Source: Nonomuraea thailandensis | GTDB lineage: Bacteria > Actinomycetota > Actinomycetes > Streptosporangiales > Streptosporangiaceae | DNA length: 64,000 nt | Reading direction: 5' to 3' | Assembly (NCBI RefSeq): GCF_024172165.1 | Contig: NZ_JAMZEB010000002.1 | Coordinates: 248,001 to 312,000 of the forward strand | Shown here: in pieces, positions 10,193-19,414 of the stretch | How the letters are laid out: the number at the start of each line of letters is the position of its first letter | Numbering within the stretch: the stretch's first letter is position 1 | Notes under the pieces: generated by a model | Told to the model about the DNA's origin: nothing | What the model saw: the letters and a program-made list of their open reading frames with translations, nothing else | Databases searched by the model: none | Made by a program: the position numbers and the translations under genes

Positions 10193-10237
10193 GCCCTGGA
10201 CACGCCGCCGATCGCCGAGCGGCGGCGTGTCCAGGGC
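10193..10237. terminator. strong bidirectional terminator between convergent genes
   Basis: An 18-bp perfect stem (10193-10210 with 10220-10237, starting GCCCTGGACACG) with a 9-nt loop, placed between the WYL regulator (ends 10026) and the convergent maleylpyruvate isomerase-like gene (ends 10266). Actinobacterial intrinsic terminators often lack a U-tract, as here. Confidence 0.8.
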
Positions 10238-10265
10238 CCCTGGCCCGAAAGCGGCTAGCAGGCGG

Positions 10266-11003
10266 CTAGAAGTCAACGGCCCGCAGCCAGCGCTCCAGCA
10301 GCGCCCGGTCACCGTGGACGGTGAGGGCGTCGGGGGAGCGGCGGCCGTAGAGCAGGAGCAGCAGCTCGCTCACCGGCCCCTGCACGGCGACGTCGCCCTT
10401 GGCGTGCCCGCGCGCCCACTCGATCTTCCCGGCGGTGCCCTGCGTGATGGTCCATTCGCCGTCGGCGTCGCTCGCGTGGAGGTGGATCGTGGCCCCCTCC
10501 ACGCCGAGCTCCGTCAGGGACTTGGTGACCCACGCGGCCGACGGCAGGTTGTGGAGGAACTCCTCGATCCCGTCGATCGCGGTCCCCGCCGGGATCTCCG
10601 GGTCGACGCCCAGCGCGAGCTCGGCGTCGACCCGGTGCACCACCAGCTCGAAGAGCATCCGGCGCGGCCACCACGAGGCCCGCTTGTCCGGGCCCCACGT
10701 CCACACCTCCATGGACGGGTCGGTCTCGCGCAGGACCTCCAGCAGCTCCGCGGCGCCGGCCGCCAGCCAGGCCGCGTCGCCGCTCCGCCCCTCGGCCAGC
10801 CCGCTGGGCACCTGCCGCGACCAGACCCGCTCCTGCACGCGGTTGCGCAGCATGTGCACGGTCCAGCGATGGGTCTGGCCGACATGCGTGATCAGCTCGG
10901 CGATCGTCCATCCCGGGCACGTCGGCACCGGGACGGACAGGTCGCCGGCCAGGGCCGCCAGGCGGGCGGCCTCCGTCTCGATCTGGGAGTGGTAGTCCGT
11001 CAC
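10266..11003 (-). CDS. maleylpyruvate isomerase-like mycothiol-dependent enzyme (DinB/MDMPI fold)
   Basis: A 245-aa protein opening with the family pattern TEAARLAALAGDL..VPTCPGWTIAELITHVGQTHRW, which contains the helical-bundle metal His residues, followed by a C-terminal SCP2-like domain (GKIEWARGHAKGDVAVQGPVSE). Family members conjugate or isomerise substrates using mycothiol. No substrate can be read from the context; flanked by a convergent WYL regulator and a downstream peptidase gene in the same orientation, 10 bp away. Confidence 0.87.
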   Translation of the reverse strand: MTDYHSQIETEAARLAALAGDLSVPVPTCPGWTIAELITHVGQTHRWTVHMLRNRVQERVWSRQVPSGLAEGRSGDAAWLAAGAAELLEVLRETDPSMEVWTWGPDKRASWWPRRMLFELVVHRVDAELALGVDPEIPAGTAIDGIEEFLHNLPSAAWVTKSLTELGVEGATIHLHASDADGEWTITQGTAGKIEWARGHAKGDVAVQGPVSELLLLLYGRRSPDALTVHGDRALLERWLRAVDF

Positions 11004-11013
11004 GCCGCCCAGA

Positions 11014-12528
11014 CTAGGCCGCCGGACAGCTCGCGCCCTTGGCGGGCACCTTGCCGTCGATCAGGTAGGCGTCCACGAGCCCCTGGATGCACTTGCTGCC
11101 CGACAGGTACGCCCCGTGCCCCTCGCCCTCGTACGTGACCAGCGTCGCGGTCTTGAGCTGGGCCGTCAGCTTGGGCGCCCACTCGTACGGCGTGGCCGGG
11201 TCGCCCTTGCCGCCCACCACCACGATCGGCCCCGAGCCGGTGGCGTTGACGCGCCTGGCCTCGTCGCTGCCCTTGGCCGGCCACACCCGGCACAGCCCGC
11301 CCGAGCCCTCGCTGCCGAACAGCGGCGAGATCTTCAGCGAGGCCTGCTCGGTGCGCCGCAGCGTCGCCTCGTCGGGCCGCTCGGCGGTGTCCACGCAGGT
11401 GATGGCCGGGAAGCTGGTCATCTGCGTGGAGTAGCTGCCGTCGGGGCTGCGCCCGGTGTAGGAGTCGGCCAGGTACAGCAGCGCCTCCCCGTTGCCCTTG
11501 AGCGCCGCGCCCAGCGCCTCCTCCAGGAACGGCCAGGTCAGCTCCGAGTACAGCGCGGCGGCCACGCCCGTGGAGGCCAGGCCCTGGCTCAGCTCGCGGT
11601 CGCCGACCTTCAGCGGCTGGGCGGTGAGCTGGTTGAGCAGGTTCTCGACGTTCGTGTTGGCGGTGGCCTGGTCCTTGCCGAGCGCGCAGGTCTCCTTCAC
11701 GCAGGCGCGCAGGAAGCTCTCGTACGCCTTCTGGAAGCCGCGCGTCTGGGCCAGCGTGCGCTGCTCGAACGTGACCGTCGGGTCCAGCGGCGCGTCCAGC
11801 ACCATGCGGCCCACGCCCTTGGGGAACAGGGTGGCGTAGACGGCGCCGAGCTGCGTGCCGTACGACATGCCGACGTAGTTGAGCTTGGGGTCGCCCACGG
11901 CGTCGCGGATGCGGTCCATGTCGCGGGCGGCGCTCACGGTGCCGACGTAGGGCAGGATCTTGCCGGAGTTCTGCTGGCAGAGCGCGGCGAAGCGCTTGTT
12001 GGCCGCCGAGAGCTGCCGGTCCGTCTCGTCGTCCGGAGGCAGCGTGTCCAGTGCGACGAACTTGTCCATCTCGGCGCCGTCACCGCAGCGCACGCCGTAG
12101 CTGCGCTCGACGCCGCGCGGGTCGAAGCTGATCAGGTCGTAGCGGGCGCGCAGCGTGGTGAGCGCCTTGCCGGCCTGGTCGAGCGTGTCCACGCCGGAGG
12201 CGCCGGGGCCGCCGAAGTTGAACACCACCGAGCCCAGCCGCTTGCTCGCGCCGCCCGTGGCCGGCAGCTTGATCAGCGCCAGGTCCAGCGTCTCGCCGTC
12301 GGGCTTGGCGTAGTCGAGGGGCACCGCGAGCTTGCCGCACCGGATCGAGGCGTCCTGCCGGGCCGGCGGCTCGCCGTCCGGGCGCTTGATGTCGGTGCAG
12401 GGACCCCAGGAGATCTTGTCGGAAGCGGCTGTGGAGTCCGCTGAGGGCCCGGAGGCGGGCTCTGCGGGTGCCGTGGAGCAACCGGCGGCGGCCGCCAGGA
12501 GCAGGGCGGCGGCTGTAACGCGACGCAT
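11014..12528 (-). CDS. secreted alpha/beta-hydrolase lipoprotein, TAP (tripeptidyl aminopeptidase)-like
   Basis: A 504-aa lipoprotein: signal peptide with lipobox AAAGC (Cys17), alpha/beta-hydrolase core with FNFGGPGASG, nucleophile Ser222 in GMSYGTQLG, acid region GKGDPATPYEWA and His in GEGHGAYLSGS in the C-terminal TAP-like domain. Family members release N-terminal peptides or hydrolyse esters outside the cell. ATG 12528 follows a GAGGGG site and gives a clean signal peptide. An in-frame GTG at 12609 also follows AGGAGG by five bases, inside a hairpin; it would place 27 residues before the signal peptide. Confidence 0.88.
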   Translation of the reverse strand: MRRVTAAALLLAAAAGCSTAPAEPASGPSADSTAASDKISWGPCTDIKRPDGEPPARQDASIRCGKLAVPLDYAKPDGETLDLALIKLPATGGASKRLGSVVFNFGGPGASGVDTLDQAGKALTTLRARYDLISFDPRGVERSYGVRCGDGAEMDKFVALDTLPPDDETDRQLSAANKRFAALCQQNSGKILPYVGTVSAARDMDRIRDAVGDPKLNYVGMSYGTQLGAVYATLFPKGVGRMVLDAPLDPTVTFEQRTLAQTRGFQKAYESFLRACVKETCALGKDQATANTNVENLLNQLTAQPLKVGDRELSQGLASTGVAAALYSELTWPFLEEALGAALKGNGEALLYLADSYTGRSPDGSYSTQMTSFPAITCVDTAERPDEATLRRTEQASLKISPLFGSEGSGGLCRVWPAKGSDEARRVNATGSGPIVVVGGKGDPATPYEWAPKLTAQLKTATLVTYEGEGHGAYLSGSKCIQGLVDAYLIDGKVPAKGASCPAA

Positions 12529-12597
12529 GACGAACTTCCCCTCACATCTCTCAGGGGGAAGTAGTGCCCACAATACGTGACCGTGCACCAAACCAGG

Positions 12598-12636
12598 GTG
12601 AGGCGGCACGTACCCCTCCTGAACGTGCCGCCTCAC
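12598..12636 (-). promoter_or_regulatory. leader hairpin upstream of the TAP-like lipoprotein gene
   Basis: GTGAGGCGGCACG at 12598-12610 is perfectly complementary to 12624-12636 (13-bp stem). On the minus strand the 13-nt loop contains AGGAGG. It lies about 70 nt before the chosen ATG and directly after the aceE terminator. Either a second terminator or a structure hiding the upstream ribosome site; undecided. Confidence 0.45.
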
Positions 12637-12668
12637 TAGGCCAAACGGCGCGGACGGCCGGATATGAC

Positions 12669-12701
12669 GGCGCTCCCGCGAAGAGAATTCGCGGGAGCGC
12701 C
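12669..12701 (-). terminator. intrinsic terminator after aceE
   Basis: A 14-bp perfect stem GGCGCTCCCGCGAA / TTCGCGGGAGCGCC with a 5-nt loop, 15 bp beyond the aceE stop. Energetically strong; no long U-tract. Confidence 0.8.
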
Positions 12702-12715
12702 CTTTGCTGGATGAC

Positions 12716-15463
12716 TCAGACTCCCATGGACTGGGTGTCGTTGCTCTCCGCGCCCCCGGCCTCGGTGACGCCGTTCTTCAGGTGGTACTTGGCGATCGCC
12801 TCGCGCAGCACCTCGCCGTCGAGCTCGCCCCGCTTGACCAGGCTGGTCAGCACGGCCAGCGTGATCGAGGCGGCGTCCACGTGGAAGTGGCGGCGCAGCG
12901 CCGAGCGGGTGTCGGACAGGCCGAACCCGTCGGTGCCCAGCGAGGACCAGTCACCCGGCACCCACTGCGCGATCTGGTCCTGGACGGCCTTCATGTAGTC
13001 GCTGACGCCCACGAACGGGCCCTGGGCCTGCGAGAGCGCCTGGGTGACGTAGGGGACGCGGCGCTCGGCGTCGGGGTTGAGCAGGTTGTGCTCGTCGCAC
13101 GCGAGCCCGTCGCGGCGCAGCTCCGACCACGACGTCGCCGACCACACGTCGGCCGAGACGCCCCAGTCCTCGGCCAGCAGGCGCTGCGCCTCCATCGCCC
13201 ACGGGCCCGCCACGCCGGAGACCAGGATGTTGGCCTTCGGGCCCTGCGTCTGCGGCCCGTCGGCGAACTTGTACAGGCCCTTGAGCAGGCCCTGTACGTC
13301 GAGGTTCGCCGGCTCGGCGGGCTGGACGTAGGGCTCGTTGTAGACGGTGAGGTAGTAGAAGATGTTCTCCTGCTCCTCGCCGTACATGCGGCGCAGGCCG
13401 TCCTTGACGATGTAGGCGGTCTCGTAGGCCCAGGACGGGTCGTAGGAGACGGCGGCCGGGTTCGTCGAGGCGATGAGCGGCGTGTGGCCGTCCTCGTGCT
13501 GCAGGCCCTCGCCGTTCAGCGTGGTGCGGCCCGCCGTGGCGCCCAGCAGGAAGCCGCGCGTCATCTGGTCGGCCATCTGCCACATCTGGTCGCCGGTGCG
13601 CTGCCAGCCGAACATCGAGTAGAAGATGTAGATCGGGATCATGTGCTCGCCGTGCGTGGCGTACGACGTGCCGGCCGCGGTCGTGGAGGCCATCGACCCG
13701 GCCTCGTTGATGCCCTCGTGCAGGATCTGACCGACGGTCGACTCCTTGTACGACAGCAGCAGCTCGCGGTCGACGGCCTCGTACGTCTGGCCGTGCGGCG
13801 AGTAGATCTTGGCGCTGGGGAACATGGCGTCCATGCCGAACGTCCGGGCCTCGTCGGGGATGATCGGCACGAACCGCTTGCCGATCTCCTTGTCGCGCAT
13901 GAGGTCCTTCAGCAGCCGGACGAAGGCCATGGTGGTGGCCACCTGCTGCTTGCCCGAGCCCTTGGAGAACTGCTTGTAGACGTCGTCGCCGGGAAGCTGC
14001 AGCGGCTTGGCGCGCACCACGCGCTTGGGCAGCACGCCGCCGAGCGCCGCGCGGCGCTCCTTCATGTACTGGATCTCCGGGTCGTTCTCGCCCGGGTGGA
14101 AGTAGGGCGGCAGGTCGCCTTCCAGAGCCGAGTCGGGGATCGGCAGGTAGAGCCGGTCCCTGAACTCCTTCAGCTCGGCCTTGGTGAGCTTCTTCATCTG
14201 GTGGGTGGCGTTGCGCGCCTCGAAGTCCTTGCCCAGCGTCCAGCCCTTGATGGTCTGGGCCAGGATCACCGTCGGCTGGCCGACGTGCTCGCGGGCCGCC
14301 TTGAACGCCGCGTAGACCTTGCGGTAGTCGTGGCCGCCGCGCGACAGCTTGCGGATGTCGTCGTCGGTCAGGTGCTCGACCATCTTGCGCAGGCGCGGGT
14401 CGGAGCCGAAGAAGTTGTCGCGGATGTAGCCGCCGGCCTCGACCGAGTAGGTCTGGAACTGGCCGTCGGGCGTGGTGTTCATCTGGTTGACCAGCACGCC
14501 GTCGACGTCGGCCGCCAGCAGCGGGTCCCAGTCACGGCCCCACACGACCTTGATGACGTTCCAGCCGGCGCCGCGGAAGTACGACTCCAGCTCCTGGATG
14601 ATCTTGCCGTTGCCGCGTACCGGGCCGTCGAGCCGCTGCAGGTTGCAGTTGATCACGAACGTGAGGTTGTCGAGCTCCTCACGCGCGGCCAGGCCGATCG
14701 CGCCGAGCGACTCGGGCTCGTCCATCTCGCCGTCGCCGAGGAACGCCCACACGTGGCTGCGGCTGGTGTCCTTGATCTGCCGGTTGAGCAGGTAGCGGTT
14801 GAACCGCGCCTGGTAGATCGCGCCGATCGGGCCCAGGCCCATCGAGACCGTCGGGAACTCCCAGAAGTCCGGCATCAGGCGCGGGTGCGGGTAGGAGGGC
14901 AGGCCGTGGAAACCGTGCGACAACTCCTGGCGGAAGGCGTCGAGCTGCGACTCGTTGAGCCGCCCCTCGAGGAAGGCGCGGGCGTAGATGCCCGGGGCCG
15001 CGTGCCCCTGGAAGAAGACCTGGTCGCCCGACTCGCCGTGGTCCTTGCCGCGGAAGAAGTGGTTGAAGCCCACCTCGTACAGGGAGGCGGCCGAGGCGTA
15101 GGTGGCGATGTGGCCGCCCACGTTGGTGCGCGCGTTCGCCCGCGACACCATGACGGCCGCGTTCCAGCGGATATAGGCGCGGATGCGGCGCTCGACGTGC
15201 TCGTCGCCCGGGAACCAGGGCTCGCGCTCCGGCGGGATCGTGTTGATGTAGTCGGTGCTGCGCAGGCCCGGCACGCCGACCTGGTGCTCGCGGGCGCGCT
15301 CCAGCATGCGGAGCATGAGGTAGCGGGCTCTGGTGCGGCCCTCGGTCTTGACGACGTTGTCGAGGGACTCGAGCCACTCGTTGGTCTCGCTGGGGTCGAC
15401 ATCAGGCAGCTGGCTGGGTAGGCCGTCGCTGATGATCGAGAATCGCTGGCGTCCGGAAGCCAC
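12716..15463 (-). CDS. aceE: pyruvate dehydrogenase E1 component, homodimeric type
   Basis: A 915-aa thiamine-diphosphate enzyme that decarboxylates pyruvate and acetylates the lipoyl E2. The TPP fold shows [12 protein letters not shown] followed by [11 protein letters not shown] (GDG-N pattern). Other AceE landmarks are [16 protein letters not shown] and [19 protein letters not shown]. The GTG at 15463 is chosen because GGAAGG lies nine bases upstream and the opening matches the family ([22 protein letters not shown]). Upstream in-frame residues are Arg-rich and unlike the family. It stands alone, as in other actinobacteria where E2/E3 are elsewhere. Confidence 0.95.
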   Translation of the reverse strand: MASGRQRFSIISDGLPSQLPDVDPSETNEWLESLDNVVKTEGRTRARYLMLRMLERAREHQVGVPGLRSTDYINTIPPEREPWFPGDEHVERRIRAYIRWNAAVMVSRANARTNVGGHIATYASAASLYEVGFNHFFRGKDHGESGDQVFFQGHAAPGIYARAFLEGRLNESQLDAFRQELSHGFHGLPSYPHPRLMPDFWEFPTVSMGLGPIGAIYQARFNRYLLNRQIKDTSRSHVWAFLGDGEMDEPESLGAIGLAAREELDNLTFVINCNLQRLDGPVRGNGKIIQELESYFRGAGWNVIKVVWGRDWDPLLAADVDGVLVNQMNTTPDGQFQTYSVEAGGYIRDNFFGSDPRLRKMVEHLTDDDIRKLSRGGHDYRKVYAAFKAAREHVGQPTVILAQTIKGWTLGKDFEARNATHQMKKLTKAELKEFRDRLYLPIPDSALEGDLPPYFHPGENDPEIQYMKERRAALGGVLPKRVVRAKPLQLPGDDVYKQFSKGSGKQQVATTMAFVRLLKDLMRDKEIGKRFVPIIPDEARTFGMDAMFPSAKIYSPHGQTYEAVDRELLLSYKESTVGQILHEGINEAGSMASTTAAGTSYATHGEHMIPIYIFYSMFGWQRTGDQMWQMADQMTRGFLLGATAGRTTLNGEGLQHEDGHTPLIASTNPAAVSYDPSWAYETAYIVKDGLRRMYGEEQENIFYYLTVYNEPYVQPAEPANLDVQGLLKGLYKFADGPQTQGPKANILVSGVAGPWAMEAQRLLAEDWGVSADVWSATSWSELRRDGLACDEHNLLNPDAERRVPYVTQALSQAQGPFVGVSDYMKAVQDQIAQWVPGDWSSLGTDGFGLSDTRSALRRHFHVDAASITLAVLTSLVKRGELDGEVLREAIAKYHLKNGVTEAGGAESNDTQSMGV

Positions 15464-16052
15464 TGGGTCTCGCCTTCCGAGATGGACTGATGTCTGGTCT
15501 GGGTCGCCTTCCATCCTGGTCGCTAGCCGTAGAAAACGCATCTCTACTGGCCGGTAACCAGAGTGTCCCTGCTGGCAGGGCCATCTGCGATGGCCTAGAC
15601 CACCGATGGTAGGACGAATCGCCACCAAAGGTTACATCCCGGGAGCAATTTAACAAGACAGGAAAACGGACGAAATTTCGCTCGAATCCTCGTTGCGCCC
15701 GGGATGCCTCCCTCTGTAGCTCGTAGCCTCCCCGGGAGGGAGGCTTCTCACTCGCGGCGGGCGAGTCTAGCCGTCTCTCCTGTAGACCAGGCCGCGTGCC
15801 CCTGAAGTGACAGGTGGCGCGGGTGCGTGGTACGGCTGCGCGGGTCCACGCGTGCGGAGACGTCACATAGCACACGGCACTGGCTCGCAGGGGCGTCCGC
15901 GGCCGCCTCGCGCCGTAGTGGCCCGCCCGCGCGGCGGGTCGCGGCCCCGTGGCTGGTAACGATTCGGTCATCATTTGATCTCTCTCCGCGCCCTCCGCAA
16001 AAGTTCGGAATCACTCTTTTCGTCCGGCTATCGGCGTACCAATGTGGGAGGT
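15464..16052. other. 589-bp divergent intergenic region aceE / DUF1918 gene
   Basis: No convincing gene. Contains a spaced inverted repeat CATCCCGGG (15635-15643) / CCCGGGATG (15698-15706) 170-245 bp upstream of aceE, and a hairpin GCCTCCC-CGG-GGGAGGC near 15727-15743 followed by TTCTC. The long leader would suit regulated transcription of aceE; no known riboswitch fold was recognised. Confidence 0.5.
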
Positions 16053-16235
16053 ATGAATGCGATGGTTGGCGACCGGCTCCTGGTCCACGGGAATACCGTT
16101 GGCGAAAGGGACCGGAGCGGCGTAATCACGGAGGTGCAGGGCACGAACGGCGAGCCTCCGTACGTGGTGCGGTTCGACGACGGGCACACTGGGCTGGTGT
16201 TTCCCGGCCCCGATGCCGTCGTCGTGCCTAAGTAG
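16053..16235 (+). CDS. DUF1918 domain protein
   Basis: A 60-aa SH3-like small protein with the family pattern VGDRLLVHGNTVG..GVITEVQGTNGEPPYVVRF..GHTGLVFPG. Function unknown. ATG 16053 matches the family N-terminus (MxAxVGDRL), but the GGGAGG at 16046-16051 is better spaced for ATG 16062; both are possible. Precedes the YjbQ gene by nine bases. Confidence 0.87.
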   Translation: MNAMVGDRLLVHGNTVGERDRSGVITEVQGTNGEPPYVVRFDDGHTGLVFPGPDAVVVPK

Positions 16236-16244
16236 GATTTCCGT

Positions 16245-16652
16245 GTGAGATCTGAAATCATCTCTGTGGCCACGGGTTCACGAGAGACGGTGCACGACAT
16301 CACGGCCGAATGCGCCGATTTCGTACGTGCCCAGGGTGAGGACGGCCTGCTGCATGTCTTCGTGCCGCATGCGACGGCGGGCATCGCGCTGCTCGAGCTG
16401 GGGTCGGGCAGCGACGACGACCTGCTGGCGGCGCTGCGTGACCTGCTGCCGGCCGACGACCGGTGGCGTCATGCCCACGGGTCCGAAGGGCACGGCAGGT
16501 CGCACGTGATGCCGGCGCTGATCCCGCCGTACGCGACCATCCCCGTGCTGGGCGGGCGAATGGCGCTGGGCACGTGGCAGTCGGTGGCGTTGATCGACCT
16601 GAACGTCGACAACCCGCAACGCCAGGTTCGCCTGTCGTTTTTGTCTGATTGA
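16245..16652 (+). CDS. YjbQ/UPF0047 family protein (secondary thiamine-phosphate synthase activity)
   Basis: A 135-aa single-domain protein with the family core FVPHATAGIALLELG, HAHGSEGHGRSHVMPAL and TWQSVALIDLN. Conserved His residues group as in the family. Some members weakly replace ThiE, but the physiological role is unknown. GTG start at 16245, nine bases after DUF1918, probably co-transcribed. Confidence 0.9.
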   Translation: MRSEIISVATGSRETVHDITAECADFVRAQGEDGLLHVFVPHATAGIALLELGSGSDDDLLAALRDLLPADDRWRHAHGSEGHGRSHVMPALIPPYATIPVLGGRMALGTWQSVALIDLNVDNPQRQVRLSFLSD

Positions 16653-16769
16653 TTCTGACCGACTACGGCCGTACCCGTGGCGACCGTTGACGACTGAGGG
16701 TCACAGCGTGTGGACTGTGCCGAAGCGATAAACCGCATAAGCGGGGCCACTCAAGCAGGAGGGATAAAC

Positions 16770-17198
16770 GTGAGCGCGACCGCGGGTCAGGCGCAGGGCG
16801 AGCGCGGCCTGGCCGAACGACTCGGCCTCAAGTCGGGTCAGGTGGTGCAGGAGATCGGTTGGGACGAGGACGTCGACGACGAGCTTCGCGGGTCCATCGA
16901 AGACCTGACCGGCAACGAGCTGCTGGACGAGGACAGTTACGACGTCGTGGACGTCGTGCTGCTGTGGTGGCGCGACGGCGACGGGGATCTCTTCGACGCT
17001 CTGACCAACGCCATGCGAGCACTCGCCGATGGCGGCCAGATCTGGCTGCTGACTCCCAAAGCGGGGCGCGAGGGCCACGTGGAGCCGAGCGACGTCGGGG
17101 AGGATGCCGCCACCGCGGGTCTCTCGCAGACGAGCAGCATCTCCGCCGCACCCGACTGGTCCGGGACCAGGCTCGTCCCGCCGAAGGGCAAGAGGTAG
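16770..17198 (+). CDS. DUF3052 family protein
   Basis: A 142-aa actinobacterial protein: GLAERLGLKSGQVVQEIGWDEDVDD..LLDEDSYDVVDVVLLWWRDGDGDL. GTG 16770 has AGGAGG seven bases upstream, so the earlier in-frame ATG is not used. Widely conserved in actinobacteria next to aceE and a peroxiredoxin, as here; function unknown. Confidence 0.9.
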   Translation: MSATAGQAQGERGLAERLGLKSGQVVQEIGWDEDVDDELRGSIEDLTGNELLDEDSYDVVDVVLLWWRDGDGDLFDALTNAMRALADGGQIWLLTPKAGREGHVEPSDVGEDAATAGLSQTSSISAAPDWSGTRLVPPKGKR

Positions 17199-17235
17199 GG
17201 AGCCCGAGCGCCTGCCGTACGGCAGGATGATGGCT

Positions 17236-17691
17236 GTGAACGCACATCCTGCCGAGGTCGGCGTCCCGGCTCCGAATTTCGAGCTGCAGGACCAGCACGG
17301 CACCCCGGTGAGCCTGGCTCGGCTCCGGGGCGAGAAGGTCGTGCTGGTCTTCTACCCGCTGGCGTTCAGCGGGATCTGCTCCAGCGAGCTGTCCGCCCTG
17401 CGCGATCAGCCGATCGAGGGCGCGCGGCTGCTGACCGTCTCCGTCGACTCCGTCTTCACGCATCGTGCGTGGGCGGATCGCGAGGGTTACACGTTCTCCC
17501 TGCTCTCTGATTTCTGGCCACACGGACAGGTCGCGCAGGCGTACGGTGTGTTCGATGATGCGAGGGGGCTCGCCCGGCGGGGGACCTTCATCATCGACGG
17601 CGAGGGCGTGATCCGGTGGTCGGTGGTCAATCCGATCTCCTCGGCACGCGACGTCGCCGACTATGTCAAGGCACTCGCCGATATTTCATGA
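17236..17691 (+). CDS. ahpE: 1-Cys peroxiredoxin, AhpE type
   Basis: About 151 aa thioredoxin-fold peroxidase. The peroxidatic Cys48 sits in FYPLAFSGICSSEL; no resolving Cys is apparent, as in mycobacterial AhpE. LLSDFWPHGQVAQAYGVFDD and RRGTFIIDGEGVIRW match the AhpE family closely. It reduces peroxides or peroxynitrite, presumably regenerated through mycothiol/mycoredoxin (family knowledge). GTG 17236 is nine bases after GGCAGG; ATG 17227 or 17230 are alternatives. Confidence 0.92.
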   Translation: MNAHPAEVGVPAPNFELQDQHGTPVSLARLRGEKVVLVFYPLAFSGICSSELSALRDQPIEGARLLTVSVDSVFTHRAWADREGYTFSLLSDFWPHGQVAQAYGVFDDARGLARRGTFIIDGEGVIRWSVVNPISSARDVADYVKALADIS

Positions 17692-17722
17692 CTTCACGGC
17701 TTCGTGACTTTCGGAGGGAAGG

Positions 17723-18043
17723 ATGCCCTGCTACCGCTGCGGGGCCCGGCAGACGGACCCGGTGCGCGGCGCCAGCCCGTGGCAGCGCGGGGTGCGCAAC
17801 GAGTCCCAGGTGCTGATCTGCCCGGACTGTCAACGGCTGCACGACCTCGACCTCGACTCCTGCTCCACCTGCGCGTCCACGGCGCTGATCTGCCGGCTGG
17901 GCGAGGTGGAGTGCCGGGCCTGCGGGGCCGTGTGGCTGGCCCGCTCGTCCGAGACGCTCGATCCCCCGGCTCCCGTGGCGCCACCGCCCGGTCTGTCGGC
18001 CGAGGTCGAGGCGGCGCTCAACCGGGTGCTGGGACGGGCCTGA
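17723..18043 (+). CDS. zinc-ribbon protein of unknown function
   Basis: A 106-aa protein with four CxxC pairs: CYRCG near the N-terminus, CPDC, CSTC and CRACG, suggesting two zinc ribbons, then a Pro-rich C-terminal tail. ATG 17723 has GGAGGGAAGG immediately upstream. Follows ahpE by 31 bp and is likely co-transcribed. Confidence 0.8.
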   Translation: MPCYRCGARQTDPVRGASPWQRGVRNESQVLICPDCQRLHDLDLDSCSTCASTALICRLGEVECRACGAVWLARSSETLDPPAPVAPPPGLSAEVEAALNRVLGRA

Positions 18044-18200
18044 GGAGCTCTGTGGCCCTGTGAGGCCGCGCTGGGGCCGCGGGGGCCTCGACCGTGCCCT
18101 GAGGTGCTTCACGAGGGGCTGCGGGGCTTGTGAGCGGTTTCCCCTCACACCCTTTCCGGACATTTACTGAGCTGCGCTATCGTCTCCTATCGTGTCCGCA

Positions 18201-19142
18201 ATGAGTTCGTTCGTCGTCGCGCTCGACGTCGGTGGCACGTCCATGAAGGGCGGCCTGGTCAGCGAGTCCGGCGCGGTGCTGCTGAGCGAGCGGCGCCCGA
18301 CCCCCCGAGCCGAGGGCCCGGAGGCGGTCGTGACGGCCATCTCCGACTTCATCAGCCACCTGGCCTCCTCCGGCGACGGCAACCCGGCCGGCGTCGGCCT
18401 CGCCGTGCCGGGCCTGGTGACCGACAGCGCGGCCGTCTACGCGGCGAACCTCGGCTGGCGCGACGTCCCCGCCTCCAGCTTCACCACCCTGGACATCCCG
18501 GTGATGCTCGGGCACGACGTCCGCACGGGCGGCCTGGCCGAGAGCATCCTCGGCGCGGGCCGCGGCCTGACGGACTTCCTCTTCCTGCCCATCGGCACGG
18601 GCATCGCCGGCGCCTCGATCATCCGCGGCGAGCCGTACGGCGGCTCCTCCGGCTGGGCCGGCGAGATCGGCCACACCCCGGTCTTCCCCGACGGCGAGCA
18701 GTGCGCCTGCGGCCAGTTCGGCTGCCTGGAGACGTACGCGTCGGCGGCCTCGGTCGGCCGCCGCTACAGCCAGCGGGCCGGCGTGGAGGGCGTCAAGGCG
18801 GAGCAGGTGGTCTCCTCGGACGACCCGATCGCCATCGAGGTCTGGGACGAGGCCGTGGAGGCGCTGTCGCTGGCGCTGGCCACGTACACGCTGCTGCTGG
18901 ACCCCTCCGTCATCGTCCTCGGCGGCGGCCTCGCGGAGGCCGGACCGGCCCTGTTCGACCCGGTCCGCACCCGCCTGATCAAGCGCCTGGCCTTCCGCGA
19001 CGCGCCCCCGCTGGTCCCGGCGGCCCTCGGGGTGGACGCCGGCATGCTCGGCGCGGCACTGCTGGGGTGGCGCGCGGCCGGGCGACCTGAGCTGGGTGCC
19101 GGGTGGGTGGTGGATGTGCGATCGGGGCCGTTGGTGTCGTAA
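18201..19142 (+). CDS. ROK family sugar kinase / regulator-like protein
   Basis: About 313 aa with the ATP-binding DVGGTSMKGGLV motif near the N-terminus, GHDVRTGGLAE active-site region, the ROK zinc motif CACGQFGCLE and a C-terminal DAGMLGAALLGWR. No HTH precedes it, so it is an enzyme-type ROK such as a glucokinase or N-acylhexosamine kinase; sugar not inferable. A GTG at 18192 is an alternative start. Confidence 0.88.
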   Translation: MSSFVVALDVGGTSMKGGLVSESGAVLLSERRPTPRAEGPEAVVTAISDFISHLASSGDGNPAGVGLAVPGLVTDSAAVYAANLGWRDVPASSFTTLDIPVMLGHDVRTGGLAESILGAGRGLTDFLFLPIGTGIAGASIIRGEPYGGSSGWAGEIGHTPVFPDGEQCACGQFGCLETYASAASVGRRYSQRAGVEGVKAEQVVSSDDPIAIEVWDEAVEALSLALATYTLLLDPSVIVLGGGLAEAGPALFDPVRTRLIKRLAFRDAPPLVPAALGVDAGMLGAALLGWRAAGRPELGAGWVVDVRSGPLVS

Positions 19143-19159
19143 GGTGTAGTGCCGATCAG

Positions 19160-19231
19160 GGGCGGTTAGCTCAGCGGTAGAGCACTCGCCTTACAAGCGA
19201 GGGGTCACTGGTTCGAACCCAGTACCGCCCA
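19160..19231 (+). tRNA. tRNA-Val(TAC)
   Basis: Full cloverleaf: acceptor GGGCGGT/ACCGCCC with discriminator A, D arm GCTC/GAGC, anticodon arm CTCGC-CTTACAA-GCGAG (anticodon TAC) and T arm ACTGG-TTCGAAC-CCAGT. CCA is not encoded. Followed by a terminator. Confidence 0.95.
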
Positions 19232-19241
19232 CCTGCATCAA

Positions 19242-19273
19242 GAAGCCCCGCAGCGATCTTGCCACGGGGCTTC
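19242..19273 (+). terminator. terminator of tRNA-Val
   Basis: GAAGCCCCG / CGGGGCTTC, 9-bp perfect stem with a 14-nt loop, eleven bases beyond the tRNA. Confidence 0.75.
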
Positions 19274-19414
19274 GTGCCGTCAACGGGCCATCAGCTCACA
19301 CGGACGAGCGCTCCCGAAGATCCATCGTCATCGTCCGGATCGCTCTTGTCGACTTGGCGGCCCGGCCAGGAGCTCGCCGGAGTGCCCTTCGGGTGGACGA
19401 GGCAGACGGGAAGA

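Noticed and set aside
10103..10258. 51-codon plus-strand ORF (MIVRTPGQRLPRD..) with an AGGGG site
   Set aside because: Its second half is the 18-bp terminator stem, so the coding appearance probably comes from the hairpin; no family resemblance.
12704..15421. 905-codon plus-strand open frame opposite aceE
   Set aside because: A mirror of the strongly conserved minus-strand aceE; Val/Arg/Gly-rich with no family features. Long antisense frames are expected in high-GC DNA.
15464..16052. Riboswitch in the long aceE leader
   Set aside because: No conserved riboswitch core could be folded or recognised; only simple inverted repeats.
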